NCBI RefSeq assembly: GCF_002119685.1
Contig: NZ_CP021108.1
Coordinates: forward strand, 496,001 to 560,000
From: Bordetella genomosp. 8
GTDB taxonomy: Bacteria > Pseudomonadota > Gammaproteobacteria > Burkholderiales > Burkholderiaceae_B
DNA: 64,000 bases
Direction of reading: 5' to 3'
Position numbers and translations under genes: made by a program
Shown here: piece after piece, positions 60,399 to 64,000 of the stretch
Layout of the letters: each line of letters opens with the position of its first letter
Position numbering within the stretch: the stretch's first letter is position 1
The notes under the pieces: generated by a model
Told to the model about the DNA's origin: nothing
Seen by the model: only the letters and a program-made list of their open reading frames with translations
Databases searched by the model: none

Positions 60399-60962
60399 TC
60401 AATGCGCCGGCACGGTCCAGAAGTAGACCATGCGGCCGTCCACGGTCAGCGTTTGATCAGGCGTCCAGTCACCCATGTCGAAGGCGTGCGACACAATGCG
60501 CGTACCGGGTTTCAGCTTGAGCAGCATGGGCCGCAGCTTCAGATTCAGCGACGGCAGCAGGTACAGGCTGATGACGGTCGCTTTCGACAGGTCCTGTTCG
60601 AACAGATCGCCCTGGATGAACTGGACCTTGTCCGTCACGCCTTCCTTGTTGGCGTTTTCACGCGCTTCCTGGATCCGGACGGGGTCGATGTCGACGCCGA
60701 CGCCGCGCGTGCCGTAGCGTTTCGCGGCGGTCACGGGGATGCGGCCGTCGCCGGAGCCCAGGTCGTACAGGACATCGTTCGGCCCCACATTGGCCACCTG
60801 CAGCATGGCGTCGACCACCGCCGGGGGCGTGGGGACGAAAATGACGTCGGGCGCGCGCGGCTTGGCGGTGGCATCCGCCGCCGGTTGCGCCTGTGCCGCG
60901 GCCGTCGTCAACAGCAGGACGCCGGTCAAGGCCAAGTTCCATGAATGCCGAAGTATGCGCAT
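60399..60962 (-). CDS. SAM-methyltransferase-fold protein with signal peptide (copy B)
   Basis: 187 residues from ATG 60962 with AGGAG. Signal peptide MRILRHSWNLALTGVLLLTTAAAQAQ, then VIFVPTPPAVVDAMLQVANV, VLYDLGSGDGRIPVTAAKRYG, VDIDPVRIQEARENANKEGV, QGDLFEQDLSKATVISLYLLPS and LKPGTRIVSHAFDMGDW. Nearly every motif is shared with copy A, but the beta-rich tail is absent. Probably periplasmic by its leader; function unknown. The gap to the APC permease upstream is about 100 bases. Confidence 0.82.
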   Translation of the reverse strand: MRILRHSWNLALTGVLLLTTAAAQAQPAADATAKPRAPDVIFVPTPPAVVDAMLQVANVGPNDVLYDLGSGDGRIPVTAAKRYGTRGVGVDIDPVRIQEARENANKEGVTDKVQFIQGDLFEQDLSKATVISLYLLPSLNLKLRPMLLKLKPGTRIVSHAFDMGDWTPDQTLTVDGRMVYFWTVPAH

Positions 60963-61062
60963 GGTGCAGCTCCTGGAGGGTGTAGGGAAAACGTCGATGC
61001 AACGTCGATGCAGGCAGCGGCGCGCGATCCAGGTCCGGGCAGGCAGCGCCGCGTACCGTCGG

Positions 61063-62451
61063 CTACTCGGCGGGTACCGTCGTCGGGCGTCGCCGGAACA
61101 GCAATACCAGGGCGCCCAGCGCCAACACGGCCAGGCCGGTGAACGCGCCCACGCCCGTATGCATGATGCTGGCGTACAGCAGATAGGCACTGGTGCCGCA
61201 GAACAGCAGCGGCGTGAACGGATAGAAAGGGACGCTGAAGGGGCGCGGCCGCGCGGGTTCCTGGCGGCGCAGGACGAACAGCGCCATGCCGGTCAGGACG
61301 AAGAACAGCCAGAAGACCGGCGCGGTGTATTCGACCATGGTGGCGAAGCCGCTGCGCGTGGCCGCGCCCAGTGCGACCAGGGCCAGCGCGATCAGGCCCT
61401 GTACGAGCAAGGCGTTGGTCGGCGTGTGGTGGCGTGTATCCCAGCGGCCCAGCACGCGGAACATCGGTTCGTCGCGGCCGAAGGCATAGGTGGTGCGGGC
61501 GCCCGTCAGCACCGTTGCATTGGCCGACGTCAGTGCGGAAATGGCGATCAGCGCGCTGATGATGCGCGCGCCGTTTTCCCCCATGACGGCGCGCAGCGCG
61601 TCGGCCGCGACGGCGTTCGAGGCGGCCACGCCCGCCAGTCCCAGGACCTTGGCATAGGCCAGGTTGACCAGCAGGTAGACCACCGTCACCAGCGCCAGGC
61701 TCCAGAACAGGGCGCGCGGCAGGTTGCGGCCGGGGCCGACGACTTCGGCGGAAACATAGGCGGCCTCGTTCCAGCCGCCGTAGGTCAGCATGACGAAGAT
61801 CAGCACCAGCCCCCAGTTGGTGGCGGTCGGCAGGCCGGCGGGCGCGACCGCGCCTGTGCCTCCCGCGCTGTCCATCAACAGGCCGGCGCCGATGATGAAC
61901 AGCACGCCGCCCACTTCCAGCACCGTCAGGAAATTCTGCGTCCATTTGCCGGCATTCAGGCCGACGATGTTCAGGATGGTCAGCGCCACGACCGTGATGG
62001 CGGCATAGATGGCCGCCGAGTACGGGCCCAGGCTGTGGATCTGGCTGGCGTAGTCCCCGAATACATAACCCAGCAGCGCGATCGATCCGGTGGGGATGAT
62101 GGTCAGCCGCGCCCAGGCGAACAGGAAGGCGGTGCGTTCGCCGAAGGCGCGGCGCAGGTAGTGATAGTCGCCGCCCGCGTCCGGATAGGTCGTCGCGAGC
62201 TCGGCGTAGCACATGGCGCCCGCCAGCGAGATCGCCCCACCCACCACCCAGGCGATCAGGATGTGGTCGAGGCTGGCGGCATTGGCGGCGATCAGTGCGG
62301 GCGCGCTGAAGATGCCCGCGCCGATGACGATGCCGACGACCAGGGCCATGACATCCAGCGTCGACAGCAGGGGCGAGGGGCGGGCGCCCGTCGCACGGGA
62401 CGCATTCGGTGTGGCGGAGGACTGCGTGGAGGCGTCGCGCACAGGAGGCAT
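61063..62451 (-). CDS. APC-superfamily amino acid permease
   Basis: 462 residues from ATG 62451, about 12 helices. LDVMALVVGIVIGAGIFSAPALIAANA (helix 1 with the GAGIF substrate loop), AGAMCYAELATTYPDAGGDYHYLRRAFG and FLTVLEVGGVLF are typical of LAT/APC amino acid exchangers or symporters. The C-terminal half is RRQEPARPRPFSVPFYPFTPLLF. Inner membrane; substrate unspecified. Confidence 0.9.
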   Translation of the reverse strand: MPPVRDASTQSSATPNASRATGARPSPLLSTLDVMALVVGIVIGAGIFSAPALIAANAASLDHILIAWVVGGAISLAGAMCYAELATTYPDAGGDYHYLRRAFGERTAFLFAWARLTIIPTGSIALLGYVFGDYASQIHSLGPYSAAIYAAITVVALTILNIVGLNAGKWTQNFLTVLEVGGVLFIIGAGLLMDSAGGTGAVAPAGLPTATNWGLVLIFVMLTYGGWNEAAYVSAEVVGPGRNLPRALFWSLALVTVVYLLVNLAYAKVLGLAGVAASNAVAADALRAVMGENGARIISALIAISALTSANATVLTGARTTYAFGRDEPMFRVLGRWDTRHHTPTNALLVQGLIALALVALGAATRSGFATMVEYTAPVFWLFFVLTGMALFVLRRQEPARPRPFSVPFYPFTPLLFCGTSAYLLYASIMHTGVGAFTGLAVLALGALVLLFRRRPTTVPAE

Positions 62452-62640
62452 TCCATGACCGTGGACGGAGCGGGCAGAGGCCGGACAGCGCGACCCGCGG
62501 CGGCGTCGCCAAGGCTGCTCGAGCCTGGGCACTTCGGCAAGGATGGTATCACCGCGACCCGGTTTTTTAAGCTTCCTGTCAGAAACAAAACGTTAGCCGC
62601 CGGCCGTGCGGGGTTCGCCGGATATGACAGCGGCGCCGGC

Positions 62641-62675
62641 AAAGAAAACGCCGCGATTCCGGAGAATCGCGGCGT
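62641..62675 (-). terminator. Rho-independent terminator of the ABM/cupin/ALDH operon
   Basis: A 12-bp perfect stem ACGCCGCGATTC / GAATCGCGGCGT with CGGA loop, followed on the minus strand by TTTTCTTT, 16 bases after the ABM stop. Confidence 0.9.
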
Positions 62676-62691
62676 GCGACTATCAGGTCGA

Positions 62692-62988
62692 TCAACCCAG
62701 ATCGATCAGCTGTGTGTGTTCCACTACCGGCGGTACGGCGAAATAAGGACTGACCAGCTCGCGCCACTTGGCGAAGTCCTCGGAACCGCGGAAATCCACC
62801 GTGTGGTTTTCCAGCGTGGCCCACTCGACGAACAGGCGATAGCGGTTCGGATGTTCGACCGAGCGCTGCAGCGAAACGCCGCTGCAGCCCTTGGCGCGCA
62901 GGAATAAGGGCTTGGCCTTGGACACGCCGGCTTCGAAGTCGGCGTTCGTGCCGTCCTTGATGTCGATCTGCGCTATTTCAAGAAACAT
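62692..62988 (-). CDS. Antibiotic-biosynthesis-monooxygenase (ABM) domain protein
   Basis: 98 residues. Two ATGs in tandem (62991, 62988); the second has the better spacing to AAGGAG. A ferredoxin-like ABM fold: EIAQIDIKDGTNADFEAGVSKAKPLFLRAKGCSGVSLQRSVEHPNRYRLFVEW, HTVDFRGSEDFAKWREL. Similar proteins are small cofactor-free monooxygenases or quinone-handling enzymes. Last gene of the operon with the cupin and aldehyde dehydrogenase. Confidence 0.85.
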   Translation of the reverse strand: MFLEIAQIDIKDGTNADFEAGVSKAKPLFLRAKGCSGVSLQRSVEHPNRYRLFVEWATLENHTVDFRGSEDFAKWRELVSPYFAVPPVVEHTQLIDLG

Positions 62989-63017
62989 CATGGCTCCTTG
63001 CCGATACGCCCGGCGTA

Positions 63018-63452
63018 TCAGCGTTTGATATGTTCCAGCGCCACCGGATTGGTCGCGCCGGTCTCCGTCAGCGTGCGCGTGGCGTCGACCGACGCGTAGA
63101 TCCACAGGATCTTCATGGGCTGCGTGTCCGACATATTACGGAAGCGGTGCGACACATTGGGCGGTATCCATGTCGTGTCCATGGGTTGCAGCCGGTGTTC
63201 TTCGCCATTGATGTCGAGGATGGCGTCGCCTTCCAGCAGCATCACGCTTTCCTCGCAATTGTGGCTGTGGAAAGGGATCTTGGTGCCGGGCGCGAATTCC
63301 GTGATGCCATTGATGAAGGCCGTGGCGCCGTCGCCCGCCGTGACCAGCGGAATCGTGCGCGCGCCGCCGCCGCGCTCGTAGGCGGTGAGGTCGGAAGGGC
63401 GATAGATGGCGGGTTTCGCCGTGCCGTTATTCGTCTTGGTGGATGTGGTCAT
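63018..63452 (-). CDS. Cupin-domain protein
   Basis: 144 residues. One cupin barrel with the metal site FHSHNCEESVMLLEGDAILDING (HxH...E) and WIPPNVSHRFRN (His). Complete, no HTH. Possibly a small dioxygenase, isomerase or sensor of the operon's pathway. 29 bases before the ABM gene and 36 after the aldehyde dehydrogenase. Confidence 0.87.
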   Translation of the reverse strand: MTTSTKTNNGTAKPAIYRPSDLTAYERGGGARTIPLVTAGDGATAFINGITEFAPGTKIPFHSHNCEESVMLLEGDAILDINGEEHRLQPMDTTWIPPNVSHRFRNMSDTQPMKILWIYASVDATRTLTETGATNPVALEHIKR

Positions 63453-63488
63453 GATTGGACTCCCATAACAACCTGGTCCGCGCGGCGT

Positions 63489-64000
63489 TCAGCGCGCGGG
63501 GCCGGTCCAGACCGATTTGATGTTGGTGAATTCCTTCAGGCCATAGCTGCTCAGCTCGCGGCCGTAGCCGGATTGCTTGATGCCGCCGAAGGGCAGGCGC
63601 GGATCCGACGCGACGGTGCCGTTGATGAACACGGCGCCGGCTTCGATCTCACGCGCCAGGATATCAGCCCGCTGCAGGTCGCCGGTCCACAGCGCGGCGC
63701 CCAGGCCGAACACCGTGTCGTTGGCAATGCGGATGGCTTCGTCGGCATCCTTGCAGCGGATGATGGCGGCGGCCGGGCCGAAGGTCTCGTCGCGGCCGGC
63801 GGCCATGTCGGGGGTCACGCGGTCCAGCACCGTCGGCTCGAAGAAATAGCCCTTGCCCGCACGCGGCGCGCCGCCGACCAGCAGGCGCGCGCCCGCGTCC
63901 ACCGACGCGCGCACCTGCTGGTGCAGGTCGTCGCGCAGGTTGTCGCGCGCCATCGGCCCGACATCCACGCCGTTATCGCGCGGGTCGCCCACCTTGAGCG
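63489..64000 (-). CDS. Aldehyde dehydrogenase, C-terminal part (5' end beyond window)
   Basis: The last about 170 residues of an ALDH. The frame is open to the window end (LKVGDPRDNGVDVGPMAR). GYFFEPTVLDRVT, DETFGPAAAIIRC, ANDTVFGLGAALWTGD, EAGAVFINGTVASDPRLPFGGIKQSGYGREL and the IKSVW end are characteristic, near succinate-semialdehyde dehydrogenases. The catalytic Cys lies outside the window. Head of the cupin/ABM operon. Confidence 0.93.
   Translation of the reverse strand, partial: LKVGDPRDNGVDVGPMARDNLRDDLHQQVRASVDAGARLLVGGAPRAGKGYFFEPTVLDRVTPDMAAGRDETFGPAAAIIRCKDADEAIRIANDTVFGLGAALWTGDLQRADILAREIEAGAVFINGTVASDPRLPFGGIKQSGYGRELSSYGLKEFTNIKSVWTGPAR

Overview
The window looks like about 64 kb of chromosome from a high-GC betaproteobacterium of the Alcaligenaceae (Bordetella/Achromobacter type). 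This is inferred from base composition, the density of ABC-uptake and IclR/LysR genes, and the housekeeping genes (ffh, trmB, ampD, tRNA-Gly). There is no transposase, integrase, CRISPR array or rRNA. Both ends cut genes: an IclR regulator on the left and an aldehyde dehydrogenase on the right.

Layout. 1-6.9 kb is core: IclR remnant, ampD, a PP0621-type protein, a CcsA-type membrane protein, ffh, an orphan thiS-like gene, pip, trmB, a small lipoprotein and tRNA-Gly(CCC). 6.9-10.5 kb is a TauD-type dioxygenase/ABC operon (locus 1). 10.7-20.4 kb is patchy: three near-identical copies of a 107-residue secreted protein, two with a shared structured 3' region; a hipBA module between copies 2 and 3; an MFS carrier; a DUF1330-like protein behind a promoter with operator-like arms; a DUF72 protein; a prolyl-oligopeptidase-family peptidase; and a second lipoprotein.

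20.5-31.2 kb is a nine-gene catabolic cluster: PotFGHI-type ABC importer, FAD oxidoreductase, aldehyde dehydrogenase, acyl-CoA ligase, amidohydrolase and LysR regulator. 31.2-41.9 kb holds an XRE-cupin regulator, an MFS carrier, a peptide-type binding protein, a 783-residue amidase and a Dpp-type transporter. A shared inverted-repeat element (CTTGA-N7-TCAAG) stands before the regulator, the MFS gene and the amidase operon. 42-45.3 kb has a PAS-GGDEF cyclase, an IclR regulator, an M48 peptidase and an O6-methylguanine methyltransferase.

45.3-49.1 kb (locus 2) and 50.9-55.3 kb (locus 3, with a rhodanese) are two further dioxygenase/ABC systems, separated by an MFS efflux gene. 55.4-64 kb has an exported SAM-methyltransferase-like protein, an atypical SDR, a LysR regulator, an HMG-CoA-lyase-family enzyme, a stand-alone P22-antirepressor-domain protein, a GNAT, a second exported methyltransferase-like protein, an APC permease and an ABM/cupin/aldehyde-dehydrogenase operon.

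The overall picture is a scavenging genome: three sulfonate/taurine-type systems, an amide/peptide system and an amine- or acid-type catabolic system. The most promising unexplained items are the CTTGA-N7-TCAAG regulon, the strand-specific conserved 3' RNA hairpins, the two signal-peptide-bearing methyltransferase paralogues and the catabolic cluster of unknown substrate.
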